From NCBI GenBank assembly GCA_948474755.1, contig CAOLHI010000079.1, forward strand, positions 434,001 to 498,000: DNA of 64,000 bases. The letters are read 5' to 3'. The first letter of the stretch is position 1, and each line of letters opens with the position of its first letter. The DNA comes from Ctenosaura bakeri. Taxonomy: Eukaryota; Chordata; Lepidosauria; Squamata; Iguanidae. Positions 33,645 to 44,425 of the stretch are shown one piece after another. A program made the translations under genes and the position numbers. The notes beneath the pieces are model-generated. The model worked only from the letters and a program-made list of their open reading frames with translations. It searched no databases and had not been told where the DNA came from.

Positions 33645-35332
33645 GTAAGAGGTCACAGTGCCAGTAAATCAGCTCCTCGCTAACCAACTGACATCTTGCA
33701 TGTTGGCTAAGGTGTAATATCGTCCAGGAATAAGGATGCTGATACAGTTTAAAAGAAATTTTTAAAAAGAAGAACCTCACATGTGTTTTCTTTCAGGCTG
33801 AAGGGAAACAGTAACTCAGGTTTTGTTTTCCTTTCTCCTGATTTGTTTATTTTTAATTAAAGCAGTGATGAGAACATGCAAAATCTAAATGGAGGAATGG
33901 GAGTTCTGAAGCTGCTTAACCTCTTTTCCTTGAGTATTTTTTTAAAGATCAAAAGTACTCCATATTTCCTTCCACCAACTCAGGGAAAAATTGAAAGCAT
34001 CATTCATGGTTTCCCCTGCAATCTGAAAAGTAGTTGTAGGGAATTTTGAGATCAACAGTAATCACAGGGAAAACAGTTAAAATAGCCTCTTCACTCCATT
34101 AGTTCCTCTGTTTAAACTTTAAAACACTCCAATTTTTTAAAAATAAAAAATCTAGCAGAGGACTACTCATGATTGTGTATCTAGCTTCATCTTAAGACTT
34201 CAAAACTTAAAATAGCAGGCTACTGCATGTGCTAACACATGGAGCTTTGCCTATATTGGAAACATCTTTTTTTTAAATGGAAATTTATGACTTGTATGTT
34301 TCAGTATTTTGTACCGAAGCTACTATGAAACTTCAAATCAGGGAAGATTTATCTGTGTTCCATAAATACATCTTAACTTTTATTCCTTTTGAACAGCAGT
34401 CAAGCCAGAGGGGTCTTAAGGACATATTTAATAAAGATATTTAAATACATTTCATGTTCGCTTTTTAAATTTCAATGTGTTGCAAAAAGACCATTGCCAT
34501 CTTCCATGTTTGTGGGAGGGGTGGGGGAATTGGTAGTGTACTGTCCTGTAATACATAAAGGGTTTGGCAGAATGAGGCAAATGCCTCAAGTGGTAGCTCC
34601 CCAAAACATTCATTTTGAATCTTCTGGCCATTCCCCTTAGTTCAATGCAAGAGTTATGTTTGAGAGAAGAACAAAGAATAGTGTTATCAGGTTTGTTAGG
34701 AGGAGTAAGAAACTATGACAAATTGGCCTTTCCCTTGTAGAAGTTGATAATACAGATACTTACACCCTTTACTTCAGTAAGATATTTTGTGAGGTCTTTA
34801 GGATGCCTACTCTCCCCAAATGCCAGCCAAAAAAGTAATTTTCAGCTGAAAAAGGCAAAAATCTCTTTGTAGTAGCAGTGTGTGTGTTTTTTTAATTGAG
34901 GGACTCCCTGCTCAGAAAGAGCAAAAAAGCAAAATAAGCAAACAAAAACTAACAAACAGAAACCCCAAACAGCCCAAAATAGCAGCCATGATAACACTTC
35001 GTGGTACTCTGGAGGTCCAGAGAAATTGAAAATCAGTTCTCTAGGGTCCTGAACATGCCTGCCCAAGATATAGAATAATGTGTATTTAAATACCACAGGA
35101 GATTGGGGTTTCTAGCAGAACACTTCTACCAACAAAGAAGATTCTCTGTCAGTCAATCAGAGTGAGTAAAATGAATGCTTAACTCTCTTAGAAAAGCATG
35201 AATCCTGTGTTACTTGTAAGCAAAAGTTATCATAAATAAACAGTTTAATAGAGCTGTCTGAAAGGCAGAGCAAATAAAATATAATTCTATGCCTTTAAAA
35301 TGTGATTATTTATTTTTCTGGCAACTCTTCAG
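33645..35332 (+). other. Intron 10
   Basis: AT-rich, no coding potential and no repeat family recognised. Confidence 0.4.
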
Positions 35333-35486
35333 AGAAACATTTTTATCCTCTGGGAACATTCATGCCTATCAGAGTATTACGGACAACATTTACCATGGGT
35401 TGCCTCCTCTAAGTAATGCCGTCGTTGGAAGTCTCTTTGCTTCCCAGCTCCAGCTGCCACAGCCATTAGATCCACATGGCCACAGA
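35333..35486 (+). CDS. CCDC162: Host exon 11
   Basis: CAACTCTTCAG acceptor and AGA|GTGAGT donor. Local residues 414-465, including NIHAYQSITDNIYHGLPPL and a Gln/Leu/Pro-rich tail. Phase 2 to 0. Confidence 0.78.
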
Positions 35487-35679
35487 GTGAGTAAAATGAA
35501 TTTTAAAAGAGATCTTTCTCCAATATATAGAAAATTCTTCCCATAATAGTGGCCAACCAATGCTTAATTTAGTACTTTGAGTTTTTTCAATTCTCTTGCA
35601 TCATACATTCATCAGGGGATGGGTGAGGGCACACACAATTTGGCCGCTCTCTTTCTGGCAGCCAGTGAGGGCTTCTACG

Positions 35680-35866
35680 GCCATTTCTGCACTAGCCTGT
35701 TATAGCGCTATGATTCCACTTTCAACATCTGATGAAATCCTGGGGTTTGCAGTTTCAGGAGGGGCCAAGGGGCCAAGTGGCCCCTCCCAAAACTGCAAAC
35801 CCCAGGATTCCATAGGATGTTGAAAGTGGAATCATAGTGCTATAACAGGCTAGTGCAGAAATGGCT
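35680..35866. repeat. Palindromic MITE, copy 7
   Basis: Ends GGCCATTTCTGCACTAGCCT and AGGCTAGTGCAGAAATGG; centre GGGGCCAAGGGGCCAAGTGG has a small internal duplication absent from other copies. Confidence 0.8.
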
Positions 35867-36115
35867 AGAGAAAAGCTGACGATACCTGTTCCCATTGCTG
35901 CCGATCAAATGATAATAATGCTGATGAAACAACCGATAATTTGCTTGCCCTTATTCATGACAATGGTGAAGTGGCTGTTTCACTCTGCCTAAAAGTTGGG
36001 CCAGCCCTTCAGCTAAGCATACATTCTGGTTAGTAACACTTCCTTTACAGATATTAATATGTACATACATGTTCTTGGAGAAATCAATTCATTTCTGACA
36101 TTACAATTCTTTTAG

Positions 36116-36211
36116 GCACAGATGTTGTTTCCCTGGAGAGCCTTCCTAGCAAACAGTGGCCCATTTCCTGGCACTATTGACAATCTAAATCCCATAAATT
36201 ACAGCATGCAG
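36116..36211 (+). CDS. CCDC162: Host exon 12
   Basis: TCTTTTAG acceptor and CAG|GTATGG donor. Exactly 32 codons, phase 0 to 0, starting AQMLFPWRAFLANSGPFPG; local residues 466-497. Confidence 0.76.
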
Positions 36212-36853
36212 GTATGGTGCTTTCACTTCCAGTGTTTGTTTTTATAGATCTTGGGTACATACTGACGTTGTTTAGGTTGTCTCTATTTTTCCTGCAACAT
36301 GCTTGTCAATATAGAAATCAAAGAGCTTTACATCGCTTGTTAAACCAGTCTGTTATATTGCCATTTGGAACAAAGCAAGCATTTAACAATATCAGCTCAA
36401 ATCCTCTTTCCTGTGTTAGAATCATCCTCTTAAATAAATATCGTACTGGTTTCATTACTTTCAGTCAGAACTTGGAAAAAATTAGGTACAGGTAATATAA
36501 CTAGCACAAACATTTGAAGGAGGAGTAAAGATATTTAAGAAATAATATGATAAGCAGATTAAAGGCTACTGGTGAAGAGAATAGGAAAATTTATCTGTTT
36601 TTGAATGACTTCTAAATACATGTTTAGATGATGAATTTTAACATGACTTTTTCATTGTTATGCTATTCTCTTTCCTTTTTTAAAAAGAAGCAGTTTAATG
36701 AACAATGCCAGTTACTTGTTTAACACCGTAGCACATAAGAAAAATCAATCCTTTTCTAAGCACTAGAACATGTCAGGGGGCTTTCGAAAGCCACTTGAGC
36801 TCTGTTTTCTGTGGACATACCAAGCAGTTATCAAAGTGTTCTATTTTCTCTAG
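36212..36853 (+). other. Intron 12
   Basis: Non-coding; no repeat family recognised. Confidence 0.4.
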
Positions 36854-36997
36854 TTATGTCTGTGTGGACTGTATTATGAGGACCGAAAAACTGCTCATGG
36901 AGAGCTGGTTGGGATGCAATTCATAATGGAAGATGTACTCTGGAGTAATTATGAAAGTTTGAGTGATCTGAGAAGCCAGCAAACATCTTCTGAAAAG
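36854..36997 (+). CDS. CCDC162: Host exon 13
   Basis: TTTTCTCTAG acceptor and AAG|GTAAAA donor. Exactly 48 codons: LCLCGLYYEDRKTAHGEL then a Ser/Gln-rich end; local residues 498-545. Confidence 0.77.
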
Positions 36998-37226
36998 GTA
37001 AAATTGATAAGATACAGTTGAGCACTTTTTTTGTTTAATATATTAGTGTCTAGCACCATAGTCACATAAAGAGTTTCATTTAAATTATGTGTTTAACTTC
37101 CTTAATTCTTTTTTAAAAAATTCCTATCCTGTTAACCCAGGAAAGTCAAACCACAGATTCAACAAAATCACTTGTTGGCTTTCCTGATGGAATGTACCAT
37201 ATTGGAAGACAGTGGGTAGATCACAT

Positions 37227-37830
37227 AGTTCAGTAGTGGGCAACTATGTAGGAAGTGGGGCTGTTTTTTTTTGCGCTTGCACCACCCAAAATCTGCACCA
37301 GCGTGCCCAGTGTAACTAGAAGTGACATCCCATCACTCCTGATTTCATTTTGGGGTGTTTTTTGGCCATTTTGGTGATATTTTGGGTCGAGGCATGTGGG
37401 AACTTGGAGAGTTTGGAGGAAAATGCTATATTTTGAAGTGGGTTTGATCCATTGGGGGGCTAAGGTAAAAATTACTCACCATTTTTTTAAAGTGGGGGCA
37501 GATGAGGGCTTTGGAGGGCATCAGAGGCCACATTTGGTGGCATCAGAGCACACATGTGGCTCACCCATAACTTTGCTCTATACAAGTCAAGTTTTAAGAT
37601 GTGCAAGGGAGGGCTTTCTCTCAATCCCACCACCTTCCCAGGCACATTTGGTGAGAACATAGGACAGAGTCTTCTTTTGTGGCTGCTCCCAAGCCATGGA
37701 ACTTCCTTCCATGGGGAATTTGACTGGCCCCTTCTCTGCTCTCTTTTTACTGGCAGGCAAAGACCTTTGTATTCAAGCAAGCCTTTGAGATTTAAATGGT
37801 GTAGCAGAAGAGTGTATGAAGTTAACAAGT
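37227..37830 (+). repeat. MITE-like block and LINE 3' fragment in intron 13
   Basis: 37227-37570 starts GTGGGCAACTATG and ends GTGGCTCACCC, like the hAT-type MITE at 1150. 37590-37830 translates with features of a LINE ORF end (WLLPSHGTSFHGEF and a Lys/Arg-rich tail) but carries no catalytic motif. Confidence 0.35.
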
Positions 37831-37893
37831 TCTGGCTTTAACACTGTTTCCAAAAAATCCCTGTGATTTTGCATTTTGCAATAACACTTTCAG

Positions 37894-38105
37894 CCAGATT
37901 CAGCAAGAATAGCTGAAGCAAGCAAAAAGACCTCAGAAACACCACTGCAGCTTCCTGATTCAGCAGCCTCTTGTGTCCCCCAGAAATCTTACCTGATCCT
38001 ATGGAAGCAGCTGGAAATATTGAAGGAAGAATGGGGAAGGCTCAAGTTGAAAGTCGAAGATATTAATACAGTTGCTCTATATAAACAGTTTTCTGAACTA
38101 TATGG
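37894..38105 (+). CDS. CCDC162: Host exon 14
   Basis: ACACTTTCAG acceptor and ATGG|GTAAGT donor. Local residues 546-615: a polar Ala/Ser/Pro-rich linker, then a helical block (LILWKQLEILKEEWGRLKLK). Leaves two bases. Confidence 0.76.
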
Positions 38106-38391
38106 GTAAGTTACATTTTGGTGTGAAAACAATATAGATCTGGAGTTGCAGTAAACGTGAATACATCAAAAGTGCAGATCGTGATAAATAGAACATTCCT
38201 CAGCGCTTTTTAGTTTTCAAAATCACTCTCAACGTAGGGAAAGAAAGTGAAAAGGCTTTCCTTTTCTTACCCAGGGTTACAATATAAAAAGCAGAAGCCA
38301 CCCACAGAAAGCTGAACTGATAAAACAGGAAACCACAAAGCCACATCCCCATATGCTGACTAAATAGTTATATACTGTGGTGCATAGTTTT

Positions 38392-38617
38392 TATTGTTGT
38401 GTACCTTCAAATCATTTCTGACTTATGGCCACTCTAAGGTCATGGGGTTTTCTTGGCAGAATTTGTTCAAAGGGGGTTTGCCCTTGCCTTCCTCTGAGGC
38501 CGAGAGAATGTGACTTGCCCCAGGGCACCGAGTGGGATTCCATGCCCAAGAGTGGATTTGAACTCTGGTCTCTCAGTATCTTAGTTCAATGCTCAAACCA
38601 CTATATCACACTGGTCA
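38392..38617 (-). mobile_element. tRNA-derived SINE (Sauria type), minus strand
   Basis: BovB-like end ATTGTTGTGTACCTTCAAAT at the left, tRNA-like head (TCTCAGTATCTTAGTTCAAT ... CCACTATATCACACTGG) at the right, so it lies on the minus strand. Confidence 0.75.
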
Positions 38618-38947
38618 CAATGCTGTGATGCGTACAGGAGGTATTAACCCAGAGTGACCTGCCTGAGATCAGTCAGTCAATCTACAGGCCCTTGGAGATT
38701 TGACCCCAGGCCTCTCTCGCATAAATGGAGTGGAGTATACTAGCCAGCTGATTCACAGAGGATTCACCTTTCCATCTTCTGACACATACCTGCCTTTGAT
38801 CAGTCATTACCTATTTTTTAAAATATTTTGTAACTCACCTAAAAACATCCAAAAGAAGATACTGGTGTATGGTTGGACAGTGGTTGGACAATGGGGAGGC
38901 AATGGCAGAATGAGAAAGTGCTTTCCCTCAGCGCTGGATTTGTGTGT

Positions 38948-39178
38948 GTGTGTGCCTTGATGTCACTTGTCAACTTATATTGAACTCATTAATTTCATAG
39001 GGTTTTCTTAGGCAAGGATTACTCAGAGATGGTTTGGCTAGTTCCTTCCTCTGAAATATAGCCCACAGCACCTCATATTCATTGGCAGTCTCCCATCCAA
39101 GTAGTAATCAGAGCTGACATTGCTTAGTTTCCAAGATCAGATGGGATCTGGTTCCTTTAGGGTGGCCTCCTTAACATG
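38948..39178 (-). mobile_element. 5S-rRNA-derived SINE, minus strand
   Basis: The inverse of the 14383 copy: CAGTCTCCCATCCAAGTAGT, then GCTTAGTTTCCAAGATCAGA, with the body GGTTTTCTTAGGCAAGGATT before it. Confidence 0.68.
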
Positions 39179-39182
39179 CACA

Positions 39183-39421
39183 TTGAGAGCTATCATGGTG
39201 TAGTGCTTTGGAGGTTGGACTAGGCCTCTGGAGACCAGCGTTCAAATCCGCCCTTGGCTGTGGAAACCTACTGGCTGACTTTGGGCAGGTCACACTCTCT
39301 TAGAGTCAGAGGAAGGCAATGGCAAGGCCCCTCTGAACAAATCTTGCCAAGAAAACTTCATAATAGGTTCACCTTAGGGTTGACATAAATCAGAAACGGC
39401 TTGGGGGCACACCACCACCAC
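39183..39421 (+). mobile_element. tRNA-derived SINE (Sauria type)
   Basis: Head ATGGTGTAGTGCTTTGGAGG and GTTCAAATCC B-box-like word; middle TCTTGCCAAGAAAACTTC; tail AGAAACGGCTTGGGGGCACA then CACCACCAC. Nearly full-length. Confidence 0.78.
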
Positions 39422-40416
39422 AGCATACACATTCCTGGGTGCACCTTTTGAACTTCAAACATAGCAGAATTAAAAGAAAAAGTTTCCAGTGGGCAGGTGC
39501 ATTCTGGTTTGAAATGCTGAATATGATAAATTCATACTAGAACTGGAGTTGGACTAAATCATCCCACATCCCTATTTTGACATGGTAGTTTCCTATATGT
39601 GGAAGGATATTTTCATATAGAGAAGTATTCAGTCTTGCAAGCCTCTTGCAAGCCAAACCTCCTTCTCTGCTGTGTGTGAGAAGTTAATCTGGAGAACACG
39701 TTGGCATATATGCAGGTTAAGGCTGAGAGAGTGAAAATCTACACTACTACAACTGCATTGGATTACACTTTTGTGCAAGTGGTTGTGTCAAACTAGGCTG
39801 GAGTACACTTTGGTATATATCCAGTCTAACACTGGCAGAGTGAAATCCACACTAATGCAACTAGATGACTGCTTTGCACAAGGGATTGCACCAAGCAGTT
39901 GTGCAACTGATTGTGGAAGAATATGAATGACTGGTTGCATGTCCTCTTGCACAATTGCATGCACAACACTTTGCACAGCGAGAACTGCACTGGATATGGA
40001 GACAGGCCCTTCCTTCTCTCAGACTAGTGTGGCAGATCCCAATCTGATAAATCGCCCTGTCTTTACCACACAGCTCTGCACATTAAGAGCACAGATACCA
40101 TCCTGGCACTATCTCTGAAAAAGCAAAGTCACTACCCTGTGCCAAAATAGGATATAAAGCTTTATGTTTGGCTTAAAAAAAACTCTGGTGTTTTTATTCA
40201 CTGGATTTTGACTGTTTTCCAACCAGTGAAATAGGTGTCAACATGAACAAAACCCTTATATTCAATCACACTCTTTTCAAAAGCATAACAATGTATTTAA
40301 TGGAAATGTATACATTTGTGGGTCTGGAAGAACTCAGTGCAGCAGAAATGGGAAAGGCCTAACAAGAGAAATTCTGTGTGATTATGGGCAATGCCTGTAC
40401 TTCTTCATCTTTCCAG
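39422..40416 (+). other. Intron 14, last part
   Basis: Non-coding, no repeat recognised. A weak internal repetition of TTGCACAA-type words lies at about 39770-39980. Confidence 0.38.
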
Positions 40417-40555
40417 TGCTGAAGTTTTGTACCCAGCTATGAGATCCCTAGCTAGACACAGAGGCATAGAAGATGAATTTGAAGGATTTGGAGCTACATC
40501 TCAGTCTATACTCCCCCCTAAAGAAGCCTCAGAAGTTGAGATAAAAACATACCAG
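40417..40555 (+). CDS. CCDC162: Host exon 15
   Basis: CATCTTTCCAG acceptor and CAG|GTAAAG donor. Local residues 616-662, including LYPAMRSLARHRGIEDEFE. Phase 2 to 0. Confidence 0.78.
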
Positions 40556-40984
40556 GTAAAGTGGGCCTTAAAAAGCAGAGCAGAAGACAAACTACTATCT
40601 TGTTTGATACAACATTTAAAATATGATATCTTACAGGAGAAGAAACCCATCTCTTGTACGATTTATTCTGTTCGAATTTGGCATATAGAAGTCTAAAATG
40701 ATAATGACAATGTCCTTTCTATTATTTCAAAATTTTATCCTGCCTTTCCTCCTAGGAGCTCAAGTTTGTGTATATAGTTCTCTTTTTCTCCCTCATTATC
40801 TTAACCACAACAGCGTGAGGTCAATAAAAACTAAGATTGTGATTTCATAGCAGAGGTTTGAACCAGTTTGTTCCACCCATGTCAGACAATCCAACCATTA
40901 CACATTGATAAGTCAGTTGATAATTAAAGTGCAGTATATGCTCAGGATACATCCAGAGTCCTGGGTAATAATGAAATAGTTGTG

Positions 40985-41182
40985 TGCATGTGCTCCTTCA
41001 ATTTGCTTGTCAGTTTATGGTGACACCATGAATTCCATAGGGTTTTTTAAAGTGAGGTGGTTGTACCAGTTGCTTCCTCTGAAATACAGCCTACAGTACC
41101 TGCTATTCCTCAGTGATCTCCCATCCGACTACTAACCTGCTTAGCTTCAAGATCAGATAGGATCTGGTGCCTTTAGAGTACA
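40985..41182 (-). mobile_element. 5S-rRNA-derived SINE, minus strand, degraded
   Basis: CAGTGATCTCCCATCCGACT and CCTGCTTAGCTTCAAGATCA mirror the 5S-derived head; body GAATTCCATAGGGTTTT precedes it. Confidence 0.58.
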
Positions 41183-41389
41183 AATTTAGTATATGTAATA
41201 GGATACATGAAAAATAATCCCTTAAAACTTAACATGCACTAAATGTTGATTGTCAGGTGACCAGTTATGAGTGTATTGATTGTTAGGTCTTTATGTAGAA
41301 ATTAAAATCGAATGATTCTTACAAGGAATTAACCTTGTATTCTTGGACTAGGTGATCCTTGGGATATTTTCCAACTGTAAGAGCATTCC

Positions 41390-41584
41390 CTCCCTACACT
41401 TTTATAGTGCTTCTATTCCACTTTCAACATCCTCTGGAATCCTGGGGTTTGCAGTTTGCATGGAGGGCCATTTAGAATTCTCAGCCAGAGAGGTCTTTGG
41501 CCTCAGGAAACTACAAACCCCAGAATTCCACAGGATGTTGAAAGTAGAATAATAGCACTATAACAGTATAGGGCAGAAATGGCC
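41390..41584. repeat. Palindromic MITE, copy 8
   Basis: Mirrored TTCAACATCCTCTGGAATCC and AATTCCACAGGATGTTGAAA with the AGGAAACTACAAACCCCAG variant centre seen in copy 4. Confidence 0.65.
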
Positions 41585-42160
41585 TAATAGTCTACCATTA
41601 TAGTCTGCCATCACAGGTGTCTTGTATTAGTTACTGAGTTAGGTTGTTTGGCTGTCCCCTCTTGCCTTTCCCATTGCTGCTATTGTACAAGCTAAGTTCT
41701 TTAAATATGTTAATAAATTTGGGAGATTTAATTTCTTCCTCCTTTTGAATCACTCTCTACATGTGCTTAGGTCTTAAAAGCTATTTTATACAATTTTCTT
41801 CCTCTTGTGAGTTCTGCACAATTGATCTTTTAAAACAACAAATACAAAAAAAGAGGGTGGTACTTGTGATGGTGGCAAATGTGTAAAATTCTTGTATCAG
41901 TGAGATAGTTGGTGAACAAAGCAACACTGACAGATCAGCTGGAGCTCTTAGTGGGTATAGGATTGACTACTGTTCTATGCAGAGCACATTTTCTTCTAAT
42001 TTGCCAGGAGCTCATGCTAGAACATGTTCAGTGAGCTGACAGGTCAAGTCTGACTTTTTGCCAACTAGCCCTTAAAGTAAGGGTTAGCAAATTGCCAGGA
42101 TTTCCAGGCCCCTCCAACTCCCCTTTTTTGGCTTCAAAATGTTTCTAAGTGACCTCCAGG
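41585..42160 (+). other. Intron 15, unclassified stretch
   Basis: No coding potential or repeat recognised. Confidence 0.38.
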
Positions 42161-42162
42161 GC

Positions 42163-42486
42163 AGAGCTTTCCAAACTTTTCATGTTGATGACACATTTTT
42201 TAGAAATGCATCATTTCGTGACACAGTAATTTTACTAGCAAACGGGTTTTACTAGCAAATGGGACATTAAACTAACCCCGTGTAAGAGATATGGACATAT
42301 ATATAAATTGTAATAATGAAATGTATGGAGACACAATGTATTTATTTTGTGAAAACCTTTAATATATTTTAAAAAATACATGGTTTATAAATAATAACAT
42401 GCATTTGCAAGATTGTAGGCAACACACCTATACACTTCATGCGACACACTAACATGTCATGGCACACTGTTTGGAAAGCCCTGCTC
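42163..42486. mobile_element. hAT-like MITE pair, left member
   Basis: Ends AGAGCTTTCCAAACTTTTCA and GTTTGGAAAGCCCTGCTCT are inverted; interior AAATGCATCATTTCGTGACA. A relative in opposite orientation lies at 43090-43470. Confidence 0.58.
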
Positions 42487-43089
42487 TAGGGAGTGTGATG
42501 GGAATTTTTACTATATTTGTAGACCTCCTACACCACCACCCCGGTATAAAAAAGGTGACTTTTTTTTTTTAAATGTTTTTGCTTCCAAACGCCCTCTGAA
42601 TGTGTGGGATGGGCTTCCACTTGGATTCCCCCCCCCAATGTAAACCCAGGAGAGACCTTTTTTGAAATAGGAAATGAACAGCTCACTTCTTGCTGTTAAA
42701 AAGGCTTCTTTGGGTCCTAAAATGGCCCCCAAACATAGTAAAAGTGCCCCCATGTCCCCATTGAAGTATTTGGGGCATTAAGAGACAAAAATTGTGAGGT
42801 AAGGTTGGAGGAGCTCCAACCCTCCAAGGCAACCTCCTTAAAGTAAGTGGTTTAGAGATGGCCAATGACCAAGCTAATCTGGAGATTCTGAGTGCTGTAG
42901 TCCAAAAATGTAACTTTTCCAAGCTCTGTTTTCTACTATGGAAGAATTGCCTGTTCTTAAGAAGAGGCCTGCTATCTTGCAGATTTTATATAAAAATAAA
43001 AAATTAAAAGTAACATTTCATAAAGTGTTGCTTGGTGATTTGATTTTTTGTTGTTGTTGCAAGATTTTAATCAATTAGATTGATTAGAG
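42487..43089 (+). other. Intron 15, gap between the two MITEs
   Basis: Non-coding. Holds T- and C-rich runs and a GAGACCTTTTTTGAAA stretch; no family recognised. Confidence 0.35.
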
Positions 43090-43470
43090 TGGAGCTTTCC
43101 AAATGGTGTGTCGCGACACATTAGTGTGTCGCCTGTAATGTGTTGGTGTGTCACCTCCCTGGCCAAGAAAGACTGACCCCCTGAGCCTGGCCTGCTGCCA
43201 TAGCTCTCACTGGGGCCTTTGCCCAGCAAGAGCAACAGCAGTGGGCAAGGACTGGCTGGGAGGGGGCTGCCTTTTCCCTTGCCGTCGCTCTCACTGGGGC
43301 CTTTCCTGATGAGAGTGATGGCAGCAGGCCAGGATCAGGGGGCAGCCTTTCCCCACCCTAGATATACCTCTAGGTGCCTCCGGTTTGCTAGTAAAGATGA
43401 ATTACTGTGTTGCGAAATGATGCATGTTGAAAATAGTGTGTCACCAACATGAAAAGTTTGGAAAGCTCTG
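43090..43470. mobile_element. hAT-like MITE pair, right member
   Basis: Ends TGGAGCTTTCCAAATGGTGT and CATGAAAAGTTTGGAAAGCT; the interior word TGTTGCGAAATGATGCAT is the inverse of the one in 42163-42486. Confidence 0.58.
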
Positions 43471-43629
43471 GATTAGAGGTTGCAGAAATAAACTGTATTT
43501 TTTTCAGTTTTGACTCGTAGTTGGAATTTTTGTTACAACTAAAAATTACAGTTTCTACAGTTGTTTGCCTGCTATATGGGAAGATAGAAATACAGTTAAA
43601 ATAAATATTTTTTTGCTTTTGGATCCTAG

Positions 43630-43750
43630 GTGCAAAAACTCCTGGAAAGTCTAGAAATACATATGATTCATGATGTACAAAAGAAAGTTAACAAAGAGAT
43701 AACACTGGTTATATCTGAAAAAGCAAGAGAAGAGAGAAACCTCCCTACTG
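43630..43750 (+). CDS. CCDC162: Host exon 16
   Basis: GATCCTAG acceptor. Encodes a charged helix (VQKLLESLEIHMIHDVQKKV and on); local residues 663-702. The GTAATA donor at 43751 leaves one base, which fits the next exon. A later in-frame donor (AAG|GTTGTC near 43786) would leave phase 0 and not fit. Confidence 0.68.
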
Positions 43751-43836
43751 GTAATAACTTGAATGCATTTAATGTGAAGGTTGTCATACCTCTAGCTCTG
43801 AGGTTTGTTTAGAAGAGAAGGAATGAGGGCTAGAAT

Positions 43837-44183
43837 TGTTGCAGAAATCAGAGATAGCGACCCACGAAAATGGAAAAACGTTTATTGTAGCCGTCACAGT
43901 GTCTCGGTGGAATCCTTTCCAAAGACCGAGCCCCGCCTCTTTAAGTTCACAACAGTTTATACATTTTCCAGTACAGTGTCATCACGGTGTCATCACATGT
44001 TCAAGGAAGGAAACAGATGTGTACAAAGGTTCCCATCTCTCCACAATAGACCATTCTTCTAGTAATCTTCAAATGTTGCAAACCAGAAGCAAGCCACATT
44101 CCATTTTTCTATTCCCACAGTTCCTTACAAACACAGAAAAATAACTACAAACTGCAAAGAGAATTAACTGTTTATTCCTTACA
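43837..44183 (-). mobile_element. Solo LTR, family B
   Basis: 347 bp with TGTTGCAG and CCTTACA ends (TG...CA), flanked by GAAT at 43833-43836 and 44184-44187. On the minus strand, an AATAAA lies near 43885 and a CTTAAAG TATA-like word near 43945. It is unrelated in sequence to the LTRs at 2644 and 54539. No internal retroviral genes. Confidence 0.66.
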
Positions 44184-44214
44184 GAATAACAGCAGCAACA
44201 CATCTTTGGCATGT

Positions 44215-44425
44215 GAAGTCGTTTTTACACTACACAATTATAGCACCATGATTCCACTTTAATTGGCATGGCTGCTTCCTATGGACTCCTGAGTGGTGCA
44301 GTTGAGGGAGGCTGAACAGCTCCAGGGCCTCATCAAGCCACAAATTCCAGGATGCTGTAGGGTTTTGCTGTGATAGTTAAACTAGAATTACAAGTACTAT
44401 AATTGTGTAGTATAAAATAAGTGAG
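44215..44425. repeat. Foldback MITE, second subtype
   Basis: TACACTACACAATTATAGCA at the left and TATAATTGTGTAGTA at the right. The interior (TGGCATGGCTGCTTCC) is shared with 50774-51019. Confidence 0.6.

Noticed and set aside
39186..39260. tRNA gene
   Set aside because: Degenerate boxes, no cloverleaf, followed by SINE middle and BovB-like tail.
6960..41584. CRISPR-like array from the recurring 180-bp units
   Set aside because: The units are palindromic transposons spread over 35 kb of vertebrate introns, not spaced repeats with unique spacers.
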